From Hermatobates lingyangjiaoensis (taxonomy: Eukaryota; Arthropoda; Insecta; Hemiptera; Hermatobatidae): a stretch of 64,000 bases of DNA. The notes below the pieces were generated by a model. That model was given only the letters and a program-made list of their open reading frames with translations. It was not told the DNA's origin and searched no databases. The first letter of the stretch is position 1. Each line of letters starts with the position of its first letter. Made by a program: the position numbers and the translations under genes. Of the stretch, positions 1 through 10,872 are shown one piece after another. The stretch is from contig JAPFBL010000070.1 in the NCBI GenBank assembly GCA_026182355.1, positions 917,501 to 981,500 of the forward strand. Reading direction: 5' to 3'.

Positions 1-20
1 TAGTTACAAAATAAAAGTAT

Positions 21-262
21 TTATTTTAAACCTGACTTATAAGCGAATTCTAGCTGATCATCAGCCTCATAATCTTCTGATGCTAAAGTATTTAGCAAAA
101 GATGCGGTCGCTCTAATTCGAACATTGTCAAGGGAACGTACATCAGTAAATCTTGGACAGATTTTACCTTTAGACTCAGTATATTGACAGGATTAGCGTA
201 AATTCTGCTGAAATGTTGCACTTTAAAATTCAATTTAGCTTCATTGTATAAATGAGACCCTT
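21..262 (-). pseudogene. Probable C-terminal piece of the same transposon-associated protein
   Basis: An open minus-strand frame of about 80 codons ends in TAA at 21-23, inside an AATAAA-like context. Its composition is protein-like, unlike the surrounding AT-rich frames: it includes VQHFSRIYANPVNILSLKV, KSVQDLLMYVPL and a terminal FAYKSGLK. A Tyr-x-x-Pro stretch followed by 'QDLL-x-Y-x-P' resembles the C-terminal end of the protein whose central part lies at 680-1135, on the same strand and upstream in reading order. The listed start would be TTG, so the true start is missing. It could instead be the last exon of an unrelated gene. Confidence 0.35.
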
Positions 263-679
263 TTTTTTAAATTTTACACTAAGTTTTTAAACCTAAATTA
301 TAACTTTTATGAATAGAAAATTCTGTTTTCCTTCTATGAATTTCGATTTTGTTACTAGCTTTTAAAAACGGTAAAACTAATTATAAGTTTTTGTAATAAA
401 AAAACCAACTGTCAAAGCGGCCATCTTTCTACAATTTTGATGAAATAAATGTAATGATGTTTACTGTGTGCGTTAGCGAGTTTGTTTTTCAATGTGACCG
501 AAGTTTCGTTCAAAAGACTAGTATGAGTGTCAGACCATAAAGAAACTCTTTATAATTTTGAATTTGATCTGATTTATTAGGGAAAGGTTAACTATAAGCA
601 TATTTAAATTTTTATTTTCTCCTAAACTGAATATGTAACTTTTTTTATGTTTTAATTATTTATGTTATTAATTTCTTTC

Positions 680-1135
680 TTGATGTAGGTATTGGGTAAC
701 ACAACTACAATTTCACAATAACCTCTTTTTGCAGTTGTTTCGACCCACACATACATAGTGGATGTTCCTGTTTTAATGTTATGTATACCATGATTATAGG
801 TCGACATCTTTTGTCATTAATTCAGGTCATTAATTAGAAGTGAGAAAAGCCTGTTGTAAATTGAACGCTATAACAAGTTCATCATCATTATTATTACTTT
901 CATTTATATGTGCATGAAAATATTTTAAAAATTCTTGTCGGGCTTTTGCCCTTAAGAAATGCGATTTTCTATCTTCTTCCAATTGAGTTAGTTTTGTTAG
1001 AGATTCAGCATCAGTTTTACTTTTAAGAGCTTTTATTGAAATGTCTGCTTTGTCGCAGTAGTTACATGTGACACTTCTCCGTGGTTTGAAACCAATATTA
1101 AAGTCATTGTTAAAAATGCTCCAATAGAAATGTAT
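680..1135 (-). pseudogene. Relic of a transposon-associated protein (central part)
   Basis: Reading the minus strand from 1135 gives about 100 codons without a stop, ending in TAA at 830-832. There is no ATG start. The peptide opens FYWSIFNNDFNIGFKPRR, then has a Cys pair (SVTCNYCDK), a charged helix-like stretch (LTQLEEDRKSHFLRAKARQE) and LVIAFNLQQ. After the stop, another frame at about 804-685 reads STYNHGIHNIKTGTSTMYVW. From memory of the family, this order (FN-x-FN, C-x2-C, LQQ, YN-x-GIH, W-x-E-T) matches a protein common in cnidarian and insect genomes, usually annotated as uncharacterised or transposase-like. I infer a dead transposon copy. The alternative is exons of a domesticated gene, but I see no convincing splice sites. 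The element name is not certain. Confidence 0.5.
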
Positions 1136-1162
1136 TCACTGGTTCTTGACCAGGGTGATTTA

Positions 1163-1462
1163 ATTTAACCGTTCTTTGTACAAGTTGTAGAATGATTTTA
1201 TGTTCAAACCTATAGCAAGTATTTACAATGAAAGCTCTTAACTCGACAGTAATGACTGGAAAGAGTGGACAATGATCAAACATGTTAGTTAAAAAGACTC
1301 TTTACATCAAAATCAATGTTATTACCCGGAGCTTTTTACCCACGATAGTCTGTGTCTATTGTATTGGTTGACCCAGTTTAATTGAGAACAGTACTTTTAG
1401 TAAACCCCTGTCTTACTGAGAATAAGCATTGCATGAATCAATAATTCAATTTAGAAACCAGT
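1163..1462. other. No recognised feature
   Basis: About 300 bases of AT-rich sequence between the transposon relic and the family X fold-back. I see no coding frame or repeat match in it. Confidence 0.4.
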
Positions 1463-2226
1463 AAAAAAATCTGGAGTAAACTACACTCGACTTTACTATA
1501 AGTTTAACTTCATATCAATCTTCATGGGTATATATATAACGTCTCAGTCAAGCATAATGTAAACATCTAAATGGGGACGTTTATTAGTCTTTCATTCCTG
1601 AGGTAGCACAGATAGTGATTGATCGACTACTGATGCAAATAATCTGATTAGTATAACTACAGCAGTAATAATATTTTTGAAAAGCCAAAGTGAATATTTC
1701 TTGATACGAAATATTCTCCTACGAGAGAACATGGCTTTTGTTCAAATAGCCAGTGTTCTTATATCGATTGGTACTTATCTGTTGGCGAAAGGCCACTCAT
1801 TTATAGATTGTTATTAAATCAATGCAAAAAGAAAATCTCTTTATTATACAAAAAAACACTCCTGGAATCTATAAAATATTACTTTTTATCATTTATATTT
1901 TATTATATTTATATTGACTATATATTTATATTTCTTTATTTCTATCTGCCTATTTACTTTGATAAATCGTCCGCCAAACCGATAAGTACATTTGTTCAAA
2001 AAGTGGCCTCAGAAATGAATATTTTCAAATATTCATTGTTCAAAAATATTATTTGTATGTTGAAAAAATTTTTAATTTAATTGATTTTTAATTTAATTTA
2101 ATTGATATATTAATTAAAATTTATTTATAGCCATATTAAATAAAACGAAACATCAGTTTATTGTTAACGAGTTTGATATTATGTTTACTTATAGTAAAGT
2201 TGAGTGTAGGCCACTCCAAATTTTCA
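1463..2226. repeat. Family X fold-back copy (inverted ends)
   Basis: The left edge (1471 on) reads CTGGAGTAAACTACACTCGA then CTTTACTATAAG. The right edge (2172-2220) carries the reverse complement, ending GAGTGTAGGCCACTCC. The first 310 bases also match the first part of the long family X copy at 36100, including the AACATGGCTTTTGTTC stretch at 1728. So this is one family X end plus an inverted second end, with about 400 bases of AT-rich filler between. No coding frame is visible. Confidence 0.65.
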
Positions 2227-3533
2227 TTCATTAATTTAAGAAAGTTTCAAAAAATAATTCATATAAGTAAAAAATTATATTCATGCATTTCGTCATTACC
2301 ACAGAGAATAGTATTATTTATATTAAAAATACAATATTAATAAAAAAATATATGTTTATATAAATTAAAACTATATTTCTTTTAAACAATTTTAATGGTT
2401 ATATACATTATTGTTACTCTGATAACTTAGTAAATATAAATATATATGACTGCATTGTTGAGATTTAAAACTGGCGAAGATATTTTCAGTTAAGTTGTTG
2501 AAGAAAGATGTAAGAGAGGGACAAGCCTGGGAGGTGAGATGAAGTTATTGTCTGCCTTTCCCTGCAGAAGTAGTGTGCGTTCATGTGAACTGAGCCCATA
2601 CTTGCCTCCGTAATATATGCTACAATTGATTCAAAATTCAAATCCTCTCAAATGTTTCATTCTAGTTAGATAACATTTATTTTATGCGCATATAAATCTA
2701 CTTAAAATCAAAAGCAGCAAATTTCTTCTTTTTTTTTTCTTTCTTGATTTAATATCAGGCTTCAATTCTTTTTATTATTTGCCAACAGTCTGTTTTAGCT
2801 TTAAATCTTAAACACCTTATTTCAGCCCATTCTTCCAAAAATCCCATCATAAATAATACGTAATCCAACATAACTTTTACATTTCAAAGTAATAACATTT
2901 ATTTGTTTAAAAAATAATAATTTAAAATTAAAATAGATTTTCTAAAATTATATAAGAAAATTAATAATTAATTTGATTATATCTTCTTAATTTAAAAAAA
3001 AATATAAAACATGGAATAATTAAAAAATTAAGAACAAAACATAGAAAAGAAAAAAACTGGAGTAGGTTACACTCACTTTACTATCGTAAAAATAATTTCG
3101 AACTCATTGACAATCAATTTTGTGTTTCTTTTTTTTATTTCCATGTATCTATGGTGTAGATATATTATCATACTGTGTGGTAAATTGTTATCAAACTCAT
3201 AGATAACCAATTTGATAATTTCATTTGCTTTAATTTAGTTTTTCCAAAATTTTCTCAGTTTGAAGAAAATTGAGCTCATTTTTAAGAAGAACGGAATATG
3301 TAATTCTTTTGATTATTAAACTAAGGGCCTTAGTACTATTAAACTAGTAATCACCGCAGTCACATCTCTACTACTGTATTTCTCTTTGTCCTTTATAGAA
3401 ACAACTTTCATTTCTAAGTTGTTTAATGAACACTGTAATCACCCTTGAGTAAATATATCTCACTTTTATTGGTTTTAGGTATGATTGGTCAATGTTAAAC
3501 AACTGATCTTTCTCAGAGTGTGACTCTTGAACA
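2227..3533. other. AT-rich sequence, almost no recognised content
   Basis: Mostly AT-rich non-coding sequence. A more GC-rich patch at 2515-2625 interrupts it but shows no reading frame or repeat match. A 40-base family X end (CTGGAGTAGGTTACACTCAC) occurs at 3057-3090. Confidence 0.4.
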
Positions 3534-3797
3534 CTTTTGTTCGAAAACATCCATTCTTAATATCATACCAGATGTTCTACACCACTTCTTTTAGTATCAG
3601 TAAGACCACTTGTTTTTGACTGAAACACCTTAGTCATATTTTTGAATTTCTTATTGTAGTTCTACTTTTGTTTGAAAATATCCATTCTCAATATCAGACC
3701 AAATGTTCTACACCACTTGTTTTAGTATCAGTAAAACCACTTGTTTTTGACTGAAACATCTTAGTCATATTTTTGAATTTCTTATTGTAGTTAAGAC
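3534..3797. repeat. Two-copy tandem duplication, 131-bp period
   Basis: Two adjacent units start at TTTTGTTCGAAAACATCC and TTTTGTTTGAAAATATCC. ATGTTCTACACCAC recurs exactly 131 bases apart (3572 and 3703), and both units end TTGAATTTCTTATTGTAGTT. They differ by a few substitutions, so the duplication is not very recent. No coding frame spans it. Confidence 0.8.
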
Positions 3798-4866
3798 GTT
3801 GATTTTTATTCCACATGTTTTCTGTGAAATCTGTATACTTATAACAAAAGCGTTGATATTGAAACACAGTATTTTATTATGCTGTAAGTTTTATATCTTC
3901 TCAATCTGAACTATTATAGCCCAAGTTCTTAATTTCTCCAACACATAAATGGTTTTTAGTTGTTTAAATTACCTAAGTGTAATATTTAAGTGTTTTACTG
4001 ATGTATGCCTATGATATCTGCGACATGTGTTGAGCCTTTTTTTGTTAAAAAATTATATATTATACTACAGGTTAATTCATTGATGCAATATAATGAATGA
4101 GGGAATATGCTTAGTATTACTCTAATAAATTTACTTATTATCTATAAATGAACTTTCAGAAAGCATAAAGATAACTATATTAATAAAGCGTTGATTGCTG
4201 CTAATGCTTTGGAATACGGGAGTTTGAAGGGGTTGAAATTATGTTGGTTTTGATTAAAACTCATATATTCAATTTCAAAATTTTGATTGGATTAAATAAT
4301 CGAAGACAATTTACTCTGTCGATTACCAAGGGTAATTGGATTTCTGAGTGCATCTGGTGTGAAGGCAAAATTTTGATGTTAGATTGACATAAAGTTGGAT
4401 CGATATGCAATTTTGTTGGGTGTTTGGGCATATGACAACAAAGTCAAGATATGAGAGAGTGCAGGAGAAGTGTTTCCATGAACTTATATAGGTTAAAACA
4501 TAAACGGATTCTCCACTATTCCTGAACACCTTTCAAGGATCATTTTTGAATTATTTAAATTAAATATATAATCGGTTAAACTTTATAATAATTTGTACTT
4601 ATTCACTGAGTTTTACAAATATTTATCCATGTTATTAAAAGTCAGACTATAGTTGGGTGTCATATTTGGGTGTATAAGATCCATGATCAACTATAAAAAA
4701 AATGTAAGATTTCAAAAATAATTGAAAATAAAAATTAGGTTTTTGATATACAACGAAACATACCAGTTATATAGTACTATGAGGGAATTTCACAACTTTT
4801 GCAGAGGAAACGAAAATCTCAATCAGAAAAGCATAAAAAAACCACTTCAATAAAAAGGGATTATAT
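3798..4866. other. No recognised feature
   Basis: AT-rich sequence. The longest minus-strand open frame (4323-4529) has no recognisable motif and I do not call it. Confidence 0.4.
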
Positions 4867-5015
4867 AATGGGAAAACATGTTCGTCCCTCGGATAGGGTG
4901 TTAAATCAACCTGAGCTTGTATGATGGCAAGTACTCGTCAAAGATCCCTTTCAATCCCAAAATGTAGAACCATTGGAGATGCAATATTCTCCGAGGAATT
5001 AGCATCAGAGGGCTG
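4867..5015 (+). repeat. SINE 3' half, truncated
   Basis: Matches the SINE body only. The segments 'CGTCCCTCGGA', 'GTACTCGTCAAAGATCCC' and 'AATGTAGAACCATTGGAGAT' line up with the copies at 35790 and 37741. The tRNA-like head is missing, as in many 5'-truncated SINE insertions. Confidence 0.65.
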
Positions 5016-6395
5016 ACTTTGTATCTACAAAATAAAAAAAAAAAGGAAACACCAGTGGCCATGTGTGGAAGAATAGTCCAGAGAAAGGTTAAACTGGGGT
5101 AGCGAGACGTTTCAAATTGTTTATTTTTAAATATAAAATAAAGGTCTAAATCAAATGAATTATGTCTTAAAAATAAACTTTGAAAGCTATTAAGAATAAA
5201 TTTATCGAATAGATAGTGGTACCTCTACATATGAAAATAAATGTTCTGTAAATGTTTTCTTAATATGAATTTTTATAAAGACGGTTTTTCCCTAAATGAA
5301 AAATAGAAAAAGTAAGCCATCTTTCCTTCAAAACACAAAAAGATTTTGCCAAACATTCATGTGATTCTACTTTAAAAACAGACTATTTATAAAATAACTC
5401 TTTCTGAATTAGTGTAAAAACATAATATCCAATATTATCAGAACTAGCTATTGTTGTGCTTCTCTTTGCCTCCAGTTATTTGTGTGAAAAAGCGATAGAC
5501 ATGGATCAAAACTGAAAGATATTGAAATGGCGTTGAGACCTGTCATCACTAAAATAGAATCAAGATTCGATATTTTTTTTTTGCCAAAATATACAGGACA
5601 GCAATCCCATTAATGTTACTGTTCATCAAATTTGTTTTAATATCCCTTCTGTGATGGTTTATTTTTTTTTTTGTCTAAAGGGTCGCAAATGACTTAGAGT
5701 TGAGACTCGTTTCTTAGAAGACGATGAACTAGGAGGTATTTGTAAAGACATAATAAATCAGCTATTATAAAGAACTAAAGTCTGAAACATATGACCACTA
5801 AATAAGAAAGATCTTTTTCACACGAAAATCACATTAAAAAAAAGTTAATTTTAATCGAAACTAAAAAAATGAGCAAAGTTTGAATTTATGGAGATAATAG
5901 AGGAATCTCAAACTATAACCCCTTTAATACAGAATTTGGGTTCTATGGGTCAGTCCTCGCTAAGATAACCTTATAAATAATAAGATAAGATAACCTCTAC
6001 AATAGTGTGCAACAACCCTATCTTGAAGCGATGTAAATTAGAAATAACACGGAATAAAAAATACACTTTACCCCTCATAGAGATAATGTTAAAGTCTTTA
6101 ACAAACGTACAATTTTACAACGCTGGCATACTTTCAGTCAATAATGGAACACATACTTCTATTGTTTTCCATAGTTTTACTTTGGGTACAAGTGAACAGA
6201 TTTGTAGTTTCCTAAGACAATATATTTGACATTTTTTTAATAAGTTACATTTTTGAGGTGACTTTGATAAATTCCATTTATCTCACTTTGATATCAAAGC
6301 TCTACAAAATCACAAGAAATACCATAAAAACTCCAGGTTTACTCTACCTGGACACTATTAAGTGGATTTAAATACTACATAAACCACTCTGAAAT
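5016..6395. other. No recognised feature
   Basis: AT-rich non-coding sequence. The 74-codon frame at 6005-6229 lacks any motif I know and its composition matches the background. Confidence 0.4.
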
Positions 6396-6397
6396 CA

Positions 6398-6812
6398 AAC
6401 AGTTTGCAGTGAACTCCTGTTCCCTTTCTATTTTTGTTTTCTGTGGTGGTTGTGTGTTGGTTTTCTCTATATTCTGCTACGGATATTGATTTTATTTTAA
6501 TTGATACTCTCGTTTGTCTTCAAGGAAAAGTAGCCTTTGTCTTCATGTCAACGGGGGTTGAGGTTGCACAGTCCCTCTTGATTAAAAGATGTCGACACTC
6601 AACTCCAGCTTCTTCACATAGCGACCCCTTCGAGTTATTGGTTTCGTTATGTTTCCTCTTCTGGTTGTTCTATTTACGTTTCCTCTTCATTCGATTGTTG
6701 TTACGGCTATTGAAGGATGGCTGGATGAAAGTGGAAAGTTCTGCACTGTTGACCTGGTGGTGGTATCTGCGACATGTTTCAACCATTCTCTGTTTATCTT
6801 CAGGCCAACCCG
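6398..6812 (-). repeat. Dispersed repeat 'I', copy 1 (PLE-like module)
   Basis: About 400 bases closely match 41400-41790 in the same orientation. Read on the minus strand, the repeat begins with CTGAAGATAAACAGAGAATG, TT and GAAAC: a CTGANGA core, one base, a short stem (AAAC/GGTT) and GAAA. An ATG inside the core opens a frame starting MVETCRRYHHQVNSAE that is conserved in copy 2. That frame breaks here after about 45 codons. The repeat is more GC-rich than its surroundings. Its family is unknown to me; I infer a retroelement terminal module from the shared core. Confidence 0.6.
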
Positions 6813-6865
6813 GACAACCTCCGTGGTAACGAATCATATTCCTTTCCCTGGACAACTCATAGACA

Positions 6866-6874
6866 CACATACAA

Positions 6875-6919
<45 letters not shown>

Positions 6920-6920
6920 G
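6866..6920. repeat. (CA)n then (TA)n microsatellite
   Basis: An uninterrupted run of about 12 CA units passes directly into about 13 TA units. The run forms the spacer between repeat I and the inverted repeat at 6921. Open frames here encode only YIYIYI or CVCVCV and are not genes. Confidence 0.9.
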
Positions 6921-7068
6921 TAGGTGTGTTCTCTAATCGGGGTTCGGTCAATTTTCCGAAACGTTAAACGTTTATTCCGAAACGTTCGAATAAAACCGAA
7001 ACGTTGGCAACGAGAGTTTGATTTTTTATCTGGAAAATTGACCGAACCCCGATTAGAGAACACACCTA
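6921..7068. repeat. Inverted repeat of PLE-type family F, 37-bp perfect arms
   Basis: Arms 6921-6957 and 7032-7068 are perfect reverse complements, beginning TAGGTGTGTTCTCTAATCGG. The 74-base centre holds three CCGAAACGTT-like motifs and GGCAACGAGAGTTTGA. The same arm and centre recur at 62765 and 63245, and related sequence at 26900-27330, 51080 and 60780-61060. Both outer ends abut AT microsatellite, so this is a whole module rather than a random hairpin. Confidence 0.8.
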
Positions 7069-7102
7069 TTCTATCAAACGGTCGATATATTATTGAATCT
7101 GT

Positions 7103-7107
7103 TATAT

Positions 7108-7158
<51 letters not shown>
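7103..7158. repeat. (TA)n microsatellite
   Basis: A nearly pure TA tract separates the conserved family F edge (RC of AACAGATTCAATAATATATC) from a PLE-like coding stub at 7160-7373. Confidence 0.9.
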
Positions 7159-7159
<1 letters not shown>

Positions 7160-7373
7160 TATAAATAGGGAGCAGACCTTCTTTTATACAAATTGTGTTG
7201 AACTGAATTGCCTTAATCAAACATACCTTTCTTTTGAGCAGTTTTTCATATTTTCTTGATAATTTCAAATCGTCTTGATTTAGTTGGTGAATTATTTGAC
7301 CAAAACTCTGGTTGGCCATCAATGTTTATTGATTAACATTGTACATGTTTCGGTTGTCTCCAACCATCTTCAG
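7160..7373 (-). pseudogene. PLE-like terminal module with short coding stub
   Basis: On the minus strand the module starts with CTGAAGA-T-GGTTGGAGACAACC-GAAAC (7348-7373), a clean five-pair stem with a GAGA loop. A frame then encodes KYEKLLKRKVCLIKAIQFNT and ICIKEGLLPIYTN before running into TA repeat (IYIYI...). The peptide resembles the better preserved ones at 19460-19620 (KVVNAESAVYFNKICLQE), 56885-57094 and 59800-59925. I infer that these are copies of one kind of PLE terminal coding segment. It is not a functional gene. Confidence 0.5.
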
Positions 7374-7479
7374 AAATTATTTTAAACCATCACAAAACAA
7401 AACTATTTTCATCGAACAAGTATGTAAACATAACAGTAAGCTAAATAAAATTGTTCACTAATAAAATTCACTATTTAAC

Positions 7480-7486
7480 TTATATA

Positions 7487-7560
<74 letters not shown>
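7480..7560. repeat. (TA)n microsatellite
   Basis: About 80 bases of TA repeat with two phase breaks (TTA). No repeat family edge is recognised on its right side. Confidence 0.9.
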
Positions 7561-7562
<2 letters not shown>

Positions 7563-7972
7563 ATTGAAAGCATAATGAGACACCGTCATGGCTTCTCATT
7601 CCAGGATACAATTCCACAATCCGCATCATTACAGATGATATTCCTACATGAAAACGTCAGAAGTCATTACTGAAACATTTAAAATTATATGTTCATTTTT
7701 AATTAAACGATATATTTTTTTTTACAAAATTGCGATAATATTTTCTACATTACTTAATTTATTTAAAAATTTCCCCTTCAAATGTGACTACTTTAAGATA
7801 TTTATGTCCAGTTCTTAAGGATAAAGTATAATTTTAGCCACACAACTGGAATTTTATTTAACATTTTATCTAAAAATCAAGCTAACTTTAAAATACGTAT
7901 AAATTATGTTTATCAAAATTATTAAATATAAATAAATCTTGTGCTTAAGAAAACCAACTGTGGAAGCAAAAC

Positions 7973-8023
7973 AAAACCATATTATGTTATGGTTCTTTTA
8001 GTACCATAACATAATATGGTTTT
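7973..8023. repeat. Perfect 21-bp hairpin
   Basis: Arms 7973-7993 (AAAACCATATTATGTTATGG + T) and 8003-8023 are exact reverse complements around a 9-base loop (TCTTTTAGT). It stands alone in AT-rich DNA with no matching repeat elsewhere in the window. It could be a young palindrome, a very small MITE or a small-RNA hairpin; the sequence alone does not decide. Confidence 0.75.
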
Positions 8024-8885
8024 TTATAATACCAGTGTTTTACCTCGCAGTTTTAAATTATCTCTCCTGTTCTTATACATTGTTTTTTTTTCTTTTTTAG
8101 GCCTATTTTCAACATTCTCTTCAGGAAACCCAACAACTTCTTCCCTTCTTTAATCTGCTATTCTTCTATAGAGGGTTGGTGTTGAAATTTCGGATAAACG
8201 TGAGTCAAAGTATTATTCTTTTGATTCTGTCTTTCACCTTTTAATTTAGAAGTTAATTAATTGCTTAATATTATAGATTTGTATACAATACATTTTAAAT
8301 GAATATAGTGCATATATATACAGCCTTTATTAGTATGTATGAAATTCTATATGTTAATTTAGCTTGACGCTGGAAAGTTCTAAGGTCAAAGTGAGTATAG
8401 GTCGAAATAGTATTGATCAATGTATGTATTTCGCTTTTATCAGCATAAATCCTATGCTATCACCTACTTATGGGTGATACAGTCTCCCAGCAGGCTTCGC
8501 GTTGTGCATCTGGAATAGGGACTGAGAAATATCGATTGCTACTGGGAATAAGTATCGATTGAACAAGTAATGGCAATATACACATAAATTACCTATTATT
8601 AAAAATTGTCTTCGTTTATATCTTGTTGTTCAATTTGTAGTCAACAGAACTTGTAAGCCAATAGAAATTTTTCACTTAAATAATGATTTAAACAAATTTT
8701 CATTTAAATATTTCATATTTACATTGTCTTTCTTTATCTTCCAAGAGTCCAAAAGTTAATATTTTCAAACTTAAACTAAATAGAACAATTTGCTAAGTCA
8801 GGTGAAATGAAATAGTTTGTTACAAGCTTAAATTGCAAAAGATACTGTTACTATTATCACAGAGAGTAACTGAAGTGATATTAGC
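8024..8885. other. No recognised feature
   Basis: AT-rich sequence. A TTTTTTTTTCTTTTTTAG string at 8083-8100 looks like a 3' splice site, but no coding frame follows it. Confidence 0.35.
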
Positions 8886-8914
8886 AAAAATACAATCACA
8901 GCTCGTATACTGGA

Positions 8915-8990
8915 GGAGGAGGTATTCGACCAGTTTCAGGCGTTGTCCATTATCAGGGTAAACTGATCATCAGGCCAGTGCATCATGAGT
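8915..8990 (-). repeat. Short repeat with degenerate CTGANGA...GAAA core
   Basis: Minus strand 8934-8956 reads CTGATAATGGACAACGCCTG then AAAC. This is a CTGANGA-type core with one change, a T, a short GG/CC-closed stem and GAAAC. A second CTGATGATCAG lies just upstream. It fits the architecture shared by the PLE-like modules, but no full module is recognisable around it. Confidence 0.4.
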
Positions 8991-9745
8991 TTATGTATCT
9001 TCAAAACAAGTAGGACGTAAATCCTTCCTGCATAGATTACACTGGTCAATACATTATTTATGTCCAAGGTTTCTAAGCTCATTTAGATTAATTTAGGAGT
9101 GCTGATTACCAAAATCATACTAATTTCTTCTCATCAGGTCAAGTTATAGAGATATTTGCTATTTCATAACTGTTTTTTACCTTGACTATTAGGCATATTT
9201 CTAAATACATTGTAGCGTCATGATTACAATTTTAAATTATTGTGATCAATTTTAAATGATTATGACGATTATGAAGGAGGTACTTATAAATAAATGAGCA
9301 CAGCGTAATGACATATCTGGTACACACAAATATATATCATATATTATGTATTCATGAGACTGAAATTGATTCTAAGGCAGTGAAAGAATAGATTTGAATC
9401 CTAAGGAAATGAAAGGACAGATTAGCGACAGACCTAACTTCCCCTTGTCTTTGCGAAAAGTCAATCTCCTCCCTATTCGTACCTCTTCCTGAGGTATTTC
9501 TCTGTCTTTTCTATAACACAACTGTCATAAACTGTCAACGAACAAACATTTTCCTTTAGACCTTTTCAGAAAACTTAAGAACAATTCACCAATAAAGAAT
9601 AACTTCCTTCTGTGAACAATGTAATTAATTGTAATTAATAAAAAAAATTTAAGTTTATTTCTTAATGAATCACAATTTTTGAAGTGACTACACGTGCATA
9701 ACTACGAGTATACCAACCTTTATCACATGTTCCAAATATTCAAGG
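8991..9745. other. No recognised feature
   Basis: AT-rich sequence, not matching other parts of the window. Confidence 0.35.
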
Positions 9746-9747
9746 TA

Positions 9748-9980
9748 GCCCAGTGGCTTGCGTGCTTGCCAGTGGGCGTATACGAACTCGTAGAACCTGG
9801 GTTCGATTCTCATTCTGGGAGGTGACAAAATTGTAATTATTTATATTTGAAATATTTTTCTCAAAAAAGCCGCTTATGACCACACTTGATGGTTCAAAAG
9901 GACTCATGCTACCTTAAGACCACTGGTTCCCCACGCCTGAAATAGGACATTCCTGGTATGCGGCATTCTGTTCTTCTGTC
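9748..9980 (+). repeat. tRNA-headed SINE, second type
   Basis: The head reads GTAGCCCAGTGGCTTGCGTG (A-box region). About 40 bases later comes ACCTGGGTTCGATTCTCATT (B box GGTTCGATTC) and CTGGGAGGTG. This is the internal RNA polymerase III promoter layout of a tRNA-derived SINE. The body after 9840 differs from the copy at 61700, so this is another subfamily or a chimera. Confidence 0.6.
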
Positions 9981-10500
9981 CTGAGTGTTAATCAGTTTGC
10001 ATAGGCAGATTTGTTCAACGAATGCAAAACACTTAACTATACAGGAATATGAACCCAATAGCATGAGCAATTTCATGGATTCTAAGGAAAAAAACTTAGG
10101 TATATTTTATGTATACAAAGAATTAAAAGTATATAAATATGGAAATATGAATGATTTAACCAATATACAAATCAATCATCGAACAAGTATTTTATTTAAA
10201 CCATAATAGGTATGAAAAGATGTTATGACGGAGGAAACCACGGATTTGGGAAGTGTGCTTCTCGCTTGAAGCATATACCGTTGTTTCTACATACTGGTAC
10301 TCTACTTCAGTTAATCAACAGTTTAAACAAAACAATAAATGATCATATTTTTAACGCTTTTTACCAATTCCCACACTTATAGGTATTTAGTGTGGGTCAT
10401 TGACTATTTGGCACACATTTTAGTCATTACCATCAAGACATATTATCGGATCGAAATCAAATTTTGTCTAACTGAATTGTATTTATTATGTCCAACTTAA
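9981..10500. other. No recognised feature
   Basis: AT-rich sequence. A 73-codon frame (9985-10206) has no motif I recognise and is not called. Confidence 0.35.
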
Positions 10501-10503
10501 CCG

Positions 10504-10600
10504 TATTCAGGATCTTTAACGAGTACCTGATATTGAGTGGCTCGAGACCAACGGCTTAACGTCTTCTCTGAGGGACTATGTGTTCAGATTTTTGTTCTAA
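10504..10600 (-). repeat. SINE body fragment
   Basis: The reverse complement of GGATCTTTAACGAGTACCTG and the 'gacgtc-ctctg-agggac' stretch matches the middle of the 61700 SINE. Head and tail are missing. It lies just beyond the tail of the fuller copy at 10617. Confidence 0.6.
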
Positions 10601-10616
10601 TATGTAACTTGGAATA

Positions 10617-10872
10617 GGTTAGGTTGCTATGATAATCTCACGAGGGAACACACATAGACTTTGTGTTAGCCCTTTGTGATAACATACGAGTACAACCTGG
10701 TACGAGCTTGGGACGGACGGCTTAAAGTTTTCTCCGAATGACGATATTCTCAGAGTTTTTTTCACCTCCCACGTAAATAAATCAAGGACCAGGGTATATT
10801 GAAACCCGTGTATAACAGTCCAGAGGAGTTGTGTTACCACTGGGCTACCCTTGCTCCCTCCAATATACAACC
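10617..10872 (-). repeat. tRNA-headed SINE, full-length copy
   Basis: Read on the minus strand from 10872: GGGTAGCCCAGTGGTAACAC (A-box region), a degenerate B box (GGGTTTCAATAT), the hairpin-forming GATTTATTTACGTGGGAGG, the conserved body and the 3' tail CAACCTAACCTA at 10617-10627. The tail matches the copy at 37741-38070. The head shows several mutations, so this copy is old. Confidence 0.75.

Noticed and set aside
6921..7068. CRISPR-like array (short repeats with AACGTT spacing)
   Set aside because: The repeats are CCGAAACGTT variants inside one inverted-repeat module of a eukaryotic retroelement family. There are no regular unique spacers.
6857..7259. Several overlapping frames ending in YIYIYI or CVCVCV
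   Set aside because: They arise from TA and CA microsatellites; only the stretch at 7160-7300 (minus) has real protein-like sequence, and it is treated as a PLE stub.
8083..8180. Possible exon after a strong-looking TTTTCTTTTTTAG acceptor
   Set aside because: The following sequence has no frame with a recognisable motif and no donor in phase; T-rich runs are common by chance here.
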